Shown one piece after another: positions 41,768-52,100 of a stretch of 64,000 nucleotides of DNA (its first letter is position 1; every line of letters starts with the position of its first letter). The notes beneath the pieces were generated by a model, which saw nothing but the letters and a program-made list of their open reading frames with translations, was not told the origin of the DNA and searched no databases. A program made the position numbers and the translations under genes. This DNA is from Sphingomonas sp. CBMAI 2297 (GTDB lineage: Bacteria > Pseudomonadota > Alphaproteobacteria > Sphingomonadales > Sphingomonadaceae): positions 39,767 through 103,766 of the forward strand of contig NZ_JAPDIR010000017.1 of assembly GCF_029870595.1 (NCBI RefSeq). Reading direction: 5' to 3'.

Positions 41768-42856
41768 ATGCGCGCGCTCGTTCTTCTCGGCTGCCTGCTG
41801 CTCTCCGGTTGCGGCACGCTCAATCCATGGCACGACGAGCGCGCGGCGATCGCCCGAGCGGCTGCCCGAGAGGGCCGGCTCGTCATCTGGTCGGCGACCG
41901 ACCGCCCCGCCGTCGCCCAGCTGCTCGCCGACTTCCAGCGCCAGCACCCCGACATTCATATCGACTATCGCGAGATGCCGGCGCTCCCGGTCCACCATCT
42001 GGCGGAAGAACGCGCCCGCAACGGCGGCGAGATGCCCGACTTCCTGTGGAGTTCGGCGATGGATCTGCAGATCAAGCTCGTCAATGACGGCCATGCGCTC
42101 CGCTATGCATCGCCCGAGCACGCAGCCCTGCCGGAATGGGCCAACTGGAAGAATGAAGCGTGGGGCGTCACCGCCGAACCCATCGTGATGGTCTATAACC
42201 GCAAGCTGCTGGGTGCGCGCCGCGCGCCGACGAGTCATGCGGACCTGCTGCGCCTGCTCGAATCGGGCGCGCCGGATCTACGTGGCCGGGTCGCGACCTA
42301 CGATGTGGCGAACTCGGCAGTGGGCTATCTCTATCTATCGCAGGACGAAGCGGCCAGCAGGCTCGCCTGGCCGCTGGTCCGCGCGCTCGGCGTCAACGGC
42401 GTGCGGCTGTTCACGACGAGCGAGGCGATCATTTCGGACGTCTCCGCGGGTCGCTCGGTCATCGGATACAATGTGCTTGGGTCCTATGCGATCGCGGAAA
42501 TGCAGCGAAACCCCAATCTCGCCGTGGTATTGCCGAGCGACTATACCCTGCTGACCTCACGCATCGCGGTGATACCGGCCAAGGCCGCGCACCCCAATGT
42601 CGCCCGGCTCTTCCTCGACTATCTGCTGTCAAAGCGTGGCCAGGCCCATCTGGTGGCGAAGGCCATGCCGTCCGTACGACGCGACATGGCGGTTCCAGCC
42701 GCGCTGCGCACGCCGGAACAGCTGCGCCGGGCGATCCCGGTGAGCCCGGCACTGCTCGTGGTGCAGGACCGGTTGATGCGCCGGCGCTTCCTGGCGGAGT
42801 GGAACAGGCTGATCCACCTTGACCATCCGGCGCCCGGCGAAGATTCCGCGCGCTAG
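41768..42856 (+). CDS. periplasmic solute-binding lipoprotein (Fe/organic-acid ABC type)
   Basis: A 362-residue extracellular binding protein of the iron/polyamine type. The lipobox LLLSGC (Cys near residue 14) is followed by GRLVIWSATDRPAVAQLLAD, typical of SBP family 1/6 proteins. The later part has VMVYNRKLL, VIGYNVLGSY and FLDYLLSKRGQ. The ATG at 41768 is used because it begins the signal peptide directly. No ABC permease or ATPase genes are adjacent. As in other TctDE loci, it may therefore present ligand to the kinase sensor domain rather than feed a transporter. Confidence 0.78.
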   Translation: MRALVLLGCLLLSGCGTLNPWHDERAAIARAAAREGRLVIWSATDRPAVAQLLADFQRQHPDIHIDYREMPALPVHHLAEERARNGGEMPDFLWSSAMDLQIKLVNDGHALRYASPEHAALPEWANWKNEAWGVTAEPIVMVYNRKLLGARRAPTSHADLLRLLESGAPDLRGRVATYDVANSAVGYLYLSQDEAASRLAWPLVRALGVNGVRLFTTSEAIISDVSAGRSVIGYNVLGSYAIAEMQRNPNLAVVLPSDYTLLTSRIAVIPAKAAHPNVARLFLDYLLSKRGQAHLVAKAMPSVRRDMAVPAALRTPEQLRRAIPVSPALLVVQDRLMRRRFLAEWNRLIHLDHPAPGEDSAR

Positions 42857-42978
42857 CAGGCGCGCGCCAATCGTTCCTGATGCGTCCGCATCCGAGCGTC
42901 GAGGCGTTCGGCAACGGAGCGGCGGGTCGGCGGCGTTACCAGAATGTCAGACGAGCGATAGCACAGGATGGCGACCGA

Positions 42979-43878
42979 TCAGTCCCTGGCGAAGCGCGAA
43001 GGCGCACATCCCTGAACCCGCCGAAAAGCAGCCGCGAATTTTCCCGGATTGGCATAGCCCACCCTGATCGCGACCTGCATGACCGAATGCCCCGCGACCA
43101 GAAGCTCCGCTGCCTTTTGCATGCGATATCGCGTGAGCCATGCATATGGAGCAACCCCCGTACGGGCCTTCAAAGCGCGCGAAAAACCGCTCGGATCAAG
43201 CCCTACGGCCGCCGCCATCGCCGTGACGGTCACCTGGCCATCCAGGCGCCATTCCACATAGTCGAGCAGAAGGGCGTACCGCCTTTCGCAAAGCGGATGC
43301 GATGGCACCTTTGGGACCGGAGCCCCCCTCAATTCCGCCAGCCGCCGCAGCACCAGCAGGACGCCATGCTCGAAAAAGGCGCCGGACGGTCCGTGCAGCG
43401 CCGCTTCGTGCCCCAAAGCGACCATCACCGAAGCGATGAGCGCATCATCGACGAACCTGCCGGAGAGATGATCGAGATGATCGAGATCCCAGGCCGGCAT
43501 GGATGGGAATGCCTCTGGCAGCAGCGCCAGCCCCACCATCGCGGTCGGCCCGCTCGAAACGGTTCCGACACAACCGGGTGGACTGATCGCCAGCGTACCG
43601 GGACGCCAAACGCCTTCAAGTCGCGCGCCGCCTCGATGCTGGACCAGCCGGGTACCGCGTCCCGTGCACAGGCCGAGGCGCAGATGCGGCCCATTGGCGA
43701 TCTCGCCCTCGAAGGCGGGGTAATGCGCGCGAATGAGAAGGCCGGCGCCCGCATCCAGGTGCGCCGCCTGCTCGGTCGTCGGCACATGCCGCAAGATCGC
43801 CTCCCGATCGGAGGCGGCCCGTCGAATATTTCCCGGATCGGAGCATCCGGTCCCGGATCGGAGCTGCGGCGACTGCAT
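42979..43878 (-). CDS. AraC-family transcriptional regulator
   Basis: A 299-residue protein whose C-terminal ~100 residues hold the two AraC helix-turn-helix motifs: VTVTAMAAAVGLDPSGFSRA and HSVMQVAIRVGYANPGKFAA, followed by FRRVQGCAPSRFARD. The N-terminal part is a ligand-sensing domain with no recognised specificity. It is divergent from a TonB receptor gene with 49 bp between the starts, so it likely controls that receptor. Confidence 0.85.
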   Translation of the reverse strand: MQSPQLRSGTGCSDPGNIRRAASDREAILRHVPTTEQAAHLDAGAGLLIRAHYPAFEGEIANGPHLRLGLCTGRGTRLVQHRGGARLEGVWRPGTLAISPPGCVGTVSSGPTAMVGLALLPEAFPSMPAWDLDHLDHLSGRFVDDALIASVMVALGHEAALHGPSGAFFEHGVLLVLRRLAELRGAPVPKVPSHPLCERRYALLLDYVEWRLDGQVTVTAMAAAVGLDPSGFSRALKARTGVAPYAWLTRYRMQKAAELLVAGHSVMQVAIRVGYANPGKFAAAFRRVQGCAPSRFARD

Positions 43879-43927
43879 GAGACATTATACCATGAGAATT
43901 ATTCGCAACAACTGCTTTACGGGGATT

Positions 43928-46117
43928 ATGCGCGCTACACTCTTTCACGCCGCTTCGGCGGCTGCTTTCGCCTGCGTGCTCACCCAACCTGCCTTCGCTC
44001 AGGAACAAGACGCCCCGGCAGCGCCCAACGGCGTGAGCGATATCGTCGTCACCGGCACGCGGCGGGAAACGCGGCTTCAGGACACAGACGTCTCGGTCAC
44101 CGTTCTCGACCGCAAGACGCTCGATGCGGCGCGTATCCGCGATGTCCGCCAACTCGACGCCGTGGTGCCCAACGTCCAGTTCAACGAGAGTGGACAATTG
44201 GGCAGCACCTTCATTTCGATCCGCGGAATCGAGTCCAATCCGTTCATCATCAACCGCGCAGCCGTCTATATCGACGGCATCCCGTTCCGCGAATTGTCGA
44301 ATGCCGTCCTCAATCAGGTCGAGACGATCGAGGTGCTGCGCGGACCGCAGGCGACCCTCTACGGCGCCAATAGCGAATCCGGCTTGATCGTCATCAACAC
44401 CCGCGCACCGACCGACCATGTCGTGGCCGAGGCGCGGGCGACCGGCGCTGCCTATCGCGGTGGCGTCAACGGCGCGATCGACGGATTCCTTGGCGGACCG
44501 CTGGCCGGAGACAGGCTTGCCGGCTCGCTCGCCTGGAAGGCCGAGCAGGGCGACAGCTTCCTGGCCAACCGTCGGCCCGGCGCGCCCGCCGGGTCGCTGC
44601 GCACCCTGTTTCTGCAGGGTCGGCTCCGGTGGCGGCCGACCGATCGGCTCACCCTCAACGGCACCGCCTATATTCTCGACAAACATGCACCCGGCATCTT
44701 CGACCAGCAATATGTGCCGCTCGATGTCGATCTCTACAATCGCACCTATGCCGACCGCTTCAACGGCGGCCGGCGGATCGGAAAATTCTCCTCCATCGAG
44801 GACGCGCCCAAGCTGACGAACCAGCGCGAGATCGTCGCGGGTGTTTCCGCCCGCTATGATCTTGGCTACGGCGCGCTCGATGCTGCGGTCTCGTACCGAC
44901 ACTATTACAGCGACGCCAAGGGGCTCGACTTCGACTTCACGGCACTCCCCACTGCAGCGGGCGAGGACCGAAAGGCGCGCGACTTCTATAACGCCGAGCT
45001 GCGCTTTTCCTCGCCCGCGAGCAAGCCGTTCAACTACATCATCGGCGTCACGCATTATCGCGACGACAACGACCGCTTCCAGACGACCTTCGCGGGGCCC
45101 GGCACCCTCGACAGCTACAAACCGGCGCCGCACCAATACTCGCACGCTCGCGATTGGGGTGTCTTCGCGTCGGCCAACTGGTCGCCCCTGTTCCTGCCCA
45201 AGGTCACGCTCAGCGGGGGCATACGCTATGATCACGCGCATCGCGCCGCGAAACAGAATGCGGGCCAACTCGACCTGGGTGGCGGCAACTTCTTCATCTA
45301 TCGCGACGCCGAACTCGCCGGCGACTTCCACGCCGCCCTGCCGCGCTTCTCGGTGCGCTATGCACCGTCGTCGCGGCTGACCTTCTACGCCAGTTCTTCC
45401 AAAGGCTATATTCCCGGCGGCTTCAATCTGACGGCGGCGCAGGCCAACCTGCCGAACAGCGTCCTGCGCTACGCCTCGGAGACGATGTGGAGCCATGAGG
45501 GCGGGTTCAAATGGCGTTCCGCGGACGGCCGGCTGCGCCTCGCAGGCGCAGGCTTCTATATCCGTTCGAACAATTGGCAGGAGATCCAGGTCGCCACCGA
45601 TGCGACGGGGCGGATCATCTCTTCCGACTATATCGGCGCCAGTGCGTCAATCGACAGCAAGGGCTTCGAGCTCGAGGCCTCGGCAGAACCGGTGCGGGGT
45701 CTGAGCTTCATCGCCAATATCGGCTATGCCGACGCGCGCTACCGCGACCTCCAGATCGATGCGACCACCAACGCACGCGGCCGGCGCGTCAAGCTCGTAC
45801 CGGCCTATGACGGCTACCTCGCCGTACGATACCAGCGGCCGGACGGCCTGTTCGGCCGGGCCGAGCTGTCGCTGAAGGGCAAGGAGTTGCTCAACAGTGG
45901 TGGCGCGCCGGTGCAGCCGGCGACGCAGACGGTCGGGCTCCAGCTGGGATATGATGGACCGCGCTGGTCCGCGCGCGCCTTCGTCGACAACCTCACCGAC
46001 GTGCGTCGCGCGAGCGGTCTTGCGTTCCGCAACCTTGCCTTCGGCAATGACGGCAACTGGTATGCGCCCGTCAGCCGAGGCCGACAGGCGGGGATCGAAC
46101 TCGCGTGGAAACTGTGA
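43928..46117 (+). CDS. TonB-dependent receptor
   Basis: A 729-residue outer-membrane receptor. The start at 43928 (MRATLFHAASAAAFACVLTQ) has ACGGGGA 5 bp upstream and gives a clean signal peptide ending PAFAQ; upstream in-frame ATGs would extend it unnaturally. TonB-box-like SDIVVTGTRRETR, plug motifs VYIDGIPFREL and IEVLRGPQATLYGANSESG, and a barrel ending GIELAWKL are present. The ligand is unknown. The divergent AraC gene is the candidate regulator, and a broken sugar-acid aldolase follows. Confidence 0.9.
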   Translation: MRATLFHAASAAAFACVLTQPAFAQEQDAPAAPNGVSDIVVTGTRRETRLQDTDVSVTVLDRKTLDAARIRDVRQLDAVVPNVQFNESGQLGSTFISIRGIESNPFIINRAAVYIDGIPFRELSNAVLNQVETIEVLRGPQATLYGANSESGLIVINTRAPTDHVVAEARATGAAYRGGVNGAIDGFLGGPLAGDRLAGSLAWKAEQGDSFLANRRPGAPAGSLRTLFLQGRLRWRPTDRLTLNGTAYILDKHAPGIFDQQYVPLDVDLYNRTYADRFNGGRRIGKFSSIEDAPKLTNQREIVAGVSARYDLGYGALDAAVSYRHYYSDAKGLDFDFTALPTAAGEDRKARDFYNAELRFSSPASKPFNYIIGVTHYRDDNDRFQTTFAGPGTLDSYKPAPHQYSHARDWGVFASANWSPLFLPKVTLSGGIRYDHAHRAAKQNAGQLDLGGGNFFIYRDAELAGDFHAALPRFSVRYAPSSRLTFYASSSKGYIPGGFNLTAAQANLPNSVLRYASETMWSHEGGFKWRSADGRLRLAGAGFYIRSNNWQEIQVATDATGRIISSDYIGASASIDSKGFELEASAEPVRGLSFIANIGYADARYRDLQIDATTNARGRRVKLVPAYDGYLAVRYQRPDGLFGRAELSLKGKELLNSGGAPVQPATQTVGLQLGYDGPRWSARAFVDNLTDVRRASGLAFRNLAFGNDGNWYAPVSRGRQAGIELAWKL

Positions 46118-46129
46118 GGGGCGATCGGT

Positions 46130-46448
46130 CGGGCTCACCGCATTGCCGGGGGTAGCGACGCCAACCGAAGCCTTTGCCGCGATCGATGCCGGCGCCGCGG
46201 CGCTCAAACTTTTCCCTGCGGAGGCCGCCTCACCCGCTATACTCAGCGCGATGCTGCAAGTCCTTCCGCGTGATGTGATCGTACTTCCCGTCGGAGGCAT
46301 TACCGCTGGCACAATGCCCTTTTGGCTGGCGGCCGGCGCCAGAGGTTTCGGCCTGGGTGGCGCACTCTACAAGCTTGGCACTCCTCCCCGACAAGTCGCA
46401 GACAATGCGTTGCGCCTGGGGTCCGCATATCGCCAGTGGAGTGCCTGA
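46130..46448 (+). pseudogene. truncated 2-dehydro-3-deoxy-6-phosphogalactonate aldolase, C-terminal half
   Basis: About 105 codons matching the C-terminal half of KDPG/KDPGal aldolases: LPGVATPTEAFAAIDAG, the Schiff-base Lys in ALKLFPAE, LPVGGIT and GARGFGLGGALYK. The N-terminal half with the catalytic Glu is absent and no suitable start codon exists; the similarity begins just after the stop of the TonB receptor. The reading frame is otherwise undamaged. It is probably a deletion remnant that fused the receptor gene to the end of a galactonate-pathway gene. Confidence 0.8.
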
Positions 46449-46723
46449 AAACAAAAGCATGGCCGTCAGGGAATTCGGTCGAGCGATGCTTTCCGGATCC
46501 TGGTCGGCTGCTTTCGGGCTTCGCGTTGCCGGCACTGAATGTCCGATATGGGCGCAATGCCCTTGAACTTGGCCAGCACGACAAGAGCGGCGGCTGATTG
46601 ATCACCGCCGTCCTTCCGGGACAATCGTCACGGAGAAGCGCCTGGCGATGGGGCGCCGGAGTATCCGGCCGGATTGGTCCGCTGGGTTCCGGAGGGGTGT
46701 GGGCGCTGCTGTGCGGTGAACGC
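46449..46723. other. intergenic region without supported gene
   Basis: 275 bp between the aldolase fragment and the hairpin that precedes the island. No ORF with a family match or ribosome site is seen. This should be the original chromosomal DNA downstream of the tRNA-fMet gene before island insertion. Confidence 0.4.
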
Positions 46724-46754
46724 GAAAAGCCCGCCAAGCTGTTGGCCTGGCGGG
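46724..46754 (-). terminator. displaced terminator of the tRNA-fMet gene
   Basis: On the minus strand the stem CCCGCCA...TGGCGGG is followed by CTTTT. It lies 20 bp beyond the left copy of the tRNA 3' half, the same place and orientation as the hairpin after the intact tRNA at 63862-63893. I read it as the original tRNA terminator pushed away by the island. Confidence 0.6.
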
Positions 46755-46773
46755 TGTGCGGTTGGTGTTGGTT

Positions 46774-46818
46774 TGGTTGCGGGAGTAGGATTTGAACCTA
46801 CGACCTTCAGGTTATGAG
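46774..46818. repeat. att site, far end of the island (45-bp repeat)
   Basis: 45 bp identical to 63901-63945, the 3' part of the tRNA-fMet gene from the anticodon loop through CCA. After base 46818 the sequence departs from tRNA. A tyrosine-recombinase gene starts 176 bp inside. This is the direct repeat expected from integration into a tRNA 3' end. Confidence 0.92.
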
Positions 46819-46994
46819 TTAGTTTCGCCCTCTTTTTCTTCTTTATCCGAAACTACGAAATCTCCGCCGATCTACGAATAACGCACTGTTACTATTGATT
46901 TATTTACGACTATGCCCTACCTTATTTTACGACGTTGGGACGCATCTATACGCTCCCAAATGATTCCGATTTGATTCCGGTGTAAGGGGCGGGC

Positions 46995-48194
46995 ATGACC
47001 AAGATCACAAAGCGTTCCGTCGATGCGGCAGCACCGGCCGACAAGGAATTCTTCCTTTGGGACGAGGAGCTGAAGGGTTTCGGCCTTCGCGTTTATCCGT
47101 CTGGCCGGAAGATGTACCTTGCCCAGTTCCGAGCGAGCGGACGTCTGCGCCGGGTCAACATAGGTCTGCATGGCGCGCTGACGCCTGACCTCGCTCGGAC
47201 AGAAGCCATGAAGCATCTTTCGCAGGTCCGCCTCGGCGCTGACCCAGCGGGCGAACGAGATCGCCGTAAGGTCTCCCCCACCATGAAGGAATTCGGCGAG
47301 CGCTTCCTCCGAGAACACGTCGCAGTGCACTGCAAGCCTACGACCGAGGCGGAATACAGGAGGTCGATCGAGCTCTTCATCAACCCGAAGCTGGGCTCGC
47401 ACCGCATCATCGACATCACCCGCACAGATGTCGTCGAGCTGCACCAATCCATGAAAGAGACCCCCTATCAGGCCAACCGAACGCTGGGCGTCCTCTCGAT
47501 CATGTTCACCGTCGCCCACACCTGGGGCGTGCGCACCGATGGCATAAACCCCTGCTGGAAAGTCAAACGCTACAAGGAGACCAAGCGCGAGCGCTATCTT
47601 ACACCTGACGAGCTTGCCCGTCTCGGCAAGGTCCTGCGCGAAACCAATTCCGAACACGAGGCGGCGTCCTGCATCCAGCTTCTCCTTCTCACTGGCTGCC
47701 GCCTAAGCGAAATCCAGAAACTCAAGTGGGAATACGTCGATCTTGACGCCGGTCTCCTACGACTCCCAGACTCCAAAAGTGGCGCGAAGCTCGTGGCAAT
47801 TGGTCACGCGGCTGTAGAAGTCTTCAAGACCATCCCCAAGGTCAAGAAGAACCCCTATGTCATCACCGGTTTGGTGGAAGGCCGGCACCTAACCGACATG
47901 CAGAAGCCCTGGCAGCGGCTTCGCAAGCGGGCGGGACTGGACGATCTTCGTATCCATGACCTCCGCCACTCCTTCGCCTCGGACGCCCTTTTCCTCGGTG
48001 AGGATCTGCCTATGATCGGCAAGCTGCTTGGCCATACTCAGGTCCAAACTACCGCGCGCTACGCCCACCTTAAGACCGATCCTATCAAGGCCGCCGCCAA
48101 CAAGGTGTCAGAGGCGATCGCGCTCGCCCTCACCCTTCCCGTTCAGGCGAAGGCGGAAGAACACGAACTAGACGATCTGGGTATCGCAGCCTGA
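46995..48194 (+). CDS. P4-type tyrosine integrase of the island
   Basis: A 399-residue phage-type integrase. The N-terminal DUF4102-like domain (ITKRSVDAAAPADKEFFLWD, KGFGLRVYPSGRK) is followed by a SAM-like core-binding domain and a catalytic domain with TGCRLSEI (Arg), HDLRHSFAS (HxxR), LLGHTQ (His) and TTARYAHL (Tyr). All catalytic residues are present. It lies 176 bp from the far att repeat and is transcribed into the island. The family commonly uses tRNA 3' ends, which matches the fMet target here. Confidence 0.92.
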   Translation: MTKITKRSVDAAAPADKEFFLWDEELKGFGLRVYPSGRKMYLAQFRASGRLRRVNIGLHGALTPDLARTEAMKHLSQVRLGADPAGERDRRKVSPTMKEFGERFLREHVAVHCKPTTEAEYRRSIELFINPKLGSHRIIDITRTDVVELHQSMKETPYQANRTLGVLSIMFTVAHTWGVRTDGINPCWKVKRYKETKRERYLTPDELARLGKVLRETNSEHEAASCIQLLLLTGCRLSEIQKLKWEYVDLDAGLLRLPDSKSGAKLVAIGHAAVEVFKTIPKVKKNPYVITGLVEGRHLTDMQKPWQRLRKRAGLDDLRIHDLRHSFASDALFLGEDLPMIGKLLGHTQVQTTARYAHLKTDPIKAAANKVSEAIALALTLPVQAKAEEHELDDLGIAA

Positions 48195-48641
48195 TAAAGC
48201 TGCCCAATTGCTCACGCCGGACAGAGGTCGGAGATCGGGTCCAGCTTCGCACGCTAGATCTCCGGCTCATAATCTGAATCTGCTCGTCAGGGGCAGCCAC
48301 CGCTATCCTGTACGAGCTGGCCCGGCCCGGAGATTACCAGGGCCGGCTGAACGGCTAGTATTAGGGCGCATTCCCACTCGGTGCGCTTTCCCGCCCAGGA
48401 GCAAAGCGCATGACTGGTGCTTCGCCGGCTAGAACGGGCGACTGATACGCGCGAACTTATCGCTCATCGCCAGGTAGATTTCATACTTTCAGTATTGCAG
48501 ACGACGGCGTTCGATTGCACCATCCTGTTGAGCCATTCAAACGAATGGGAGACTGAATCGAAACTTGCGACGGATTATTCAAAAACCAACGCACCTTGAG
48601 CAAGCATCAATCAACAATCACTCTCACCGGGCACCGTCAAA
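48195..48641. other. intergenic region without supported gene
   Basis: About 450 bp after the integrase. Two overlapping ORFs of 60-75 residues (48208-48432 and 48417-48599) show no family resemblance, and I do not call them. Base composition shifts to more AT-rich toward the RHS locus. Confidence 0.4.
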
Positions 48642-48782
48642 ATGAGAACTATATTAGAAGGAATCGGAGCATTGATGGGCCTTCCCATTTCCGAAGGAGG
48701 GACACGTCAGCACAGAATTAAAATTATTCTAACTATTGTGCTTATATTTATTTGTTCTGCAATAATTCTTATATTTTCCTGA
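48642..48782 (+). CDS. possible 46-residue single-pass membrane peptide
   Basis: A short AT-rich reading frame starting ATG at 48642. The first half is MRTILEGIGALMGLPISEGG and the second half is one hydrophobic helix (KIILTIVLIFICSAIILIFS). It has no obvious ribosome site and no known family. It is convergent with the candidate RHS immunity gene, ending 23 bp from it. Coding status is uncertain. Confidence 0.3.
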   Translation: MRTILEGIGALMGLPISEGGTRQHRIKIILTIVLIFICSAIILIFS

Positions 48783-48805
48783 TGTACCCACAAATATAAA
48801 CCCAT

Positions 48806-49186
48806 CTAATCGACGGCACCTTGTGGAATAGGCAGCCACCTCTTTACATCTCCCGATGAGATACTACTTAGGCATGCCAATCTAATTAATTCGCAATTAT
48901 CATCTTTATTAATTAAGCATAAATAATAGTTGCAGTATCCATAAATATAACTTGCATCATTCTCATTATTATACCCAGATAATAGCGCCTCTTTGAATTC
49001 ACTCACCGCAGACTGCGTCTTATTTTCAAGTATATATAGTGTCGCCGAGAACGCCACAGCCAGGGCATTTCTCTTACCGCCCCATCGATAATACTTATCG
49101 AGGAGCGCTCTTGATCGAGCGATATCCCCATCCCTGTATGCTTTAAATGCAAACGATAAAATGAAAGGGCACGCAAAGCTCTTCAT
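48806..49186 (-). CDS. candidate immunity protein of the RHS-type toxin
   Basis: A 126-residue protein starting immediately at the end of the RHS gene (no gap). The sequence is helical with short repeats like TPR/Sel1 units (AYRDGDIARSRALLDKYYRW, SEFKEALLSGYNNEND). Its base composition is far lower in GC than the RHS gene upstream, a common sign of exchangeable immunity genes. An N-terminal hydrophobic stretch (SFACPFILSFAFKAY) could be a weak signal. The immunity role is inferred from position and size only. Confidence 0.6.
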   Translation of the reverse strand: MKSFACPFILSFAFKAYRDGDIARSRALLDKYYRWGGKRNALAVAFSATLYILENKTQSAVSEFKEALLSGYNNENDASYIYGYCNYYLCLINKDDNCELIRLACLSSISSGDVKRWLPIPQGAVD

Positions 49187-52100
49187 TTAATTTCCAATCA
49201 GCATCTTAAATCCATCCCAAAGTGCTCCGAGAAAATCTCCCGAAGCGCCGGTAGTTTTCTTCGCCATGGTATCTATGCTTCCTCGCTCCGCTGCCCTTCT
49301 TGCCATGTCAGCCGCGCGATATTCTGCAGGTATACGCTCCGCCTGAACAGTTCGCGCGACCCCTGTGATGGGTTTCGGTACTTCCCTGATAACACGTGGA
49401 GCCGTTCTCACAATCGGCTTGGCAGCGACCCTGGGCGCACTTCTAACGCCGGTTACGACTACGGCAGCCGTGACCTCGGGAGCAGCCACGACGGCCGTCC
49501 CAGCTGTTGCAACGGTGGCCGCCGCTACTCCAATTACCGCGGCTGCCGTCGGGTGCTTTTCCGAGAACTCACGATGAGCGTCGCCCATGCGAGTAACCTG
49601 GTCCTTCTTCGGATCTGGATTCTCGGAGCAGCACGCGGCTTCTCCCGAGGGGTCTCTAGCGTTGACCGGATCATTGCCCACATAGGCGTACAGGTTGACC
49701 TGGTCCTTGTACCCAATCGGATCGGTCTGCATGAACCGGCCCAGCGTCGGCGAGTAGATACGCGCCTTGTAATAGTACATTCCCAGCTCAGGGATCCACG
49801 CCTGGCCGGTATATTGGAAGCGCCCATCCTGACCGGCGCCAGGGATTCCATAGTCATCATAGCTATAGATCTTCCCTGTGCCGCTTGCATCCGCGACGGA
49901 CACGATGGAACCCTGATGATCGATTTGCAGGCTATGGCGGCTGCCGAGCCAGGCGCCCTTGTACCAGAGGAGCGGATCGTCCTCGCCGGTGCCGTGAACA
50001 TAGCGGTTCAGAAGCATGCCGTCGCTTCCATATTCCGCGACAAGCTGGTCGCCGTCGTGGAGAAAGCGCGTCACCGCCCCGCTTGCGCTCGAGACCTGAT
50101 AGAGACGCCCAAGCGGATCATAGACCAAGCCGACGCCGGCCGAGGTCGAAGTCAAGCGGTTCTCGGAGTCATAGGCATAGGTCTTCTCGCCATCGCTGGT
50201 CAGATTCCCATTGCCGTCATAGCCATAGGTCGGGCCCGGGACGCCGCCATACTGGAAGCCGCTATACTGATTCAGGCCATTGGCGATGTAGGTACGATTG
50301 ACGTTCTCATATCTGGTGAAGCGATACGCGTCAGTCGAACGCGCGCGGCTGATTATCTGGCCCGCAGGATTATATCCAAAGGTCGTGACCACATCCTGCG
50401 CGGTTCCGGCCAGATCGTCCGCAAGCTGGGCGAGACGCGACACCCCGTCATACTGATAGGTGGAGTTCACGACCCCACGGGTTTCGCCGGCCCGGCGTCC
50501 CTGGGCATCCCAGGCCATCGCCGCGACGCCCAGGCCGCCGTTCTCGCGAATTGCGACCGCGCGATTCAGCGTGTCATAGTCATAGCTGAAATACTGCCCA
50601 TCGGGGAACGTGATCCGGGTCCGGTTGCCGGCAACGTCATACTGGAAGCCGAGCGTCCGCGCCGTTCCATCCATGTCGTTGACGGTGAAGGTCTGCCGTC
50701 CCAGCCCATCATAGCCATTCGTGATGCCACGCCCCGTTGCGCTGAATTTCGCGGCAAGCTGCAGCCCAAGCAGGTCATAGGTAAAATCGACGCCCGGAGT
50801 GGTCGCGCCCCTCTTGGAGGTAACGCGGTTCAGCGCATCATAGCCATATGTCAAAACCTGCCCGTCACGCTTGCGCAACTGGGTCCGATTCCAGTTGTTA
50901 TCGTACTGATATTCCTCATAATCCCAGGAATTGGCGGCGCCGGCCGAACTCAGGACCGTGGAAAAGCTCTGCGGATTGAAGCTCACGGACCGTGCGGCAG
51001 AGGGGAACATCCAGCGCGAAAGGCGGTCGTGCCCATCATAGGCGTAGGAGGCCCGGTTTCCGTTCGCATCGATGACGTCCCCCTGTTTGCCGTTCGGCGT
51101 GTAGGAATAGGTGACGTATGGCTGCTCAAATGATGTGCCGATCGCCTTGCGCACCTGAAGGAGCTGCCCCGCGGCGTCGTAATAGTTTCGGGTCACGCGG
51201 TCCGGACCCTGCGCGCCCTCGGCGCCGAGACTGCAGGCGTCGGCCCTGTTCGGGGTGAAGGCAGCCTTGTTCATTCGAACCGCGGTACAGAGAAGCCGGC
51301 CACGGGAGTCGTAGGAGAAGTCGGTCGCGGCCTCGATGCCGCCGCCAACATATCGCCGCTCTCCGACCTTTCGACCCTGGTCGTACAGGGAAACCATACG
51401 CTCGCGGACAGCCATGCCCTGCAGATCGGAGGCCGAGGCCCCGGACGCGGTTCCCAACTCTACCGACGTGCGAAACCCATCCGCATCATAGCCATATCGG
51501 GAAGCCGCGCGCGGCAAGGGTCCGGCGCCATCCGGATCCGGGCCGATTTCGCCAACCAGCTGGCGGGCATCATCATAGAAAAAGAATGTCGTGTCATCCG
51601 GGCCTGGCCGGGGACCGTCGACGGAGATCACATTGCCAACGGCGTCATAGGCACGGGTGACGATGCTGGCCAGCCCGCCATCCCCGGTGCTGGTCGCCTC
51701 GATAGTCGGCAGGAGATTGCCGTCGTAACCATAGGTTACGCGCAGCTCGCCGGAAGATCCCGGACACTCGGTGGCTATTCGACAGGTGGTGGTGTAGTCG
51801 AGCTTCCAGACCGGGCTGCCGGAACCCACGAGCAGCCCAGCGGCATTCTTGTAGACTGCCTGCACCTGGCGATAATAATATCGGGTCCGCGGACGAACGC
51901 CGCTATTGTCGGCGGGAAGCGTCTTCACGGTCACGAGGCCCGTCTGCGGGTCGTAGCCGTAATCGGTTCGATTGCCCTTCGCGTCCAGCGTATAGTCCGG
52001 CCGCAGGCACAGGCTCCAGTCGGCGCAATCGGTGTAGCTCGCCGTTGAGCTTATGGATCCGGAATTGCCGGGCTTCGGATTGCCCGTGACCGACAAGAGA

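Noticed and set aside
49553..51133. 526-residue plus-strand ORF across the RHS gene
   Set aside because: Shadow of the YD-repeat gene; it lacks any motif and contradicts the signal peptide and RHS core on the minus strand.
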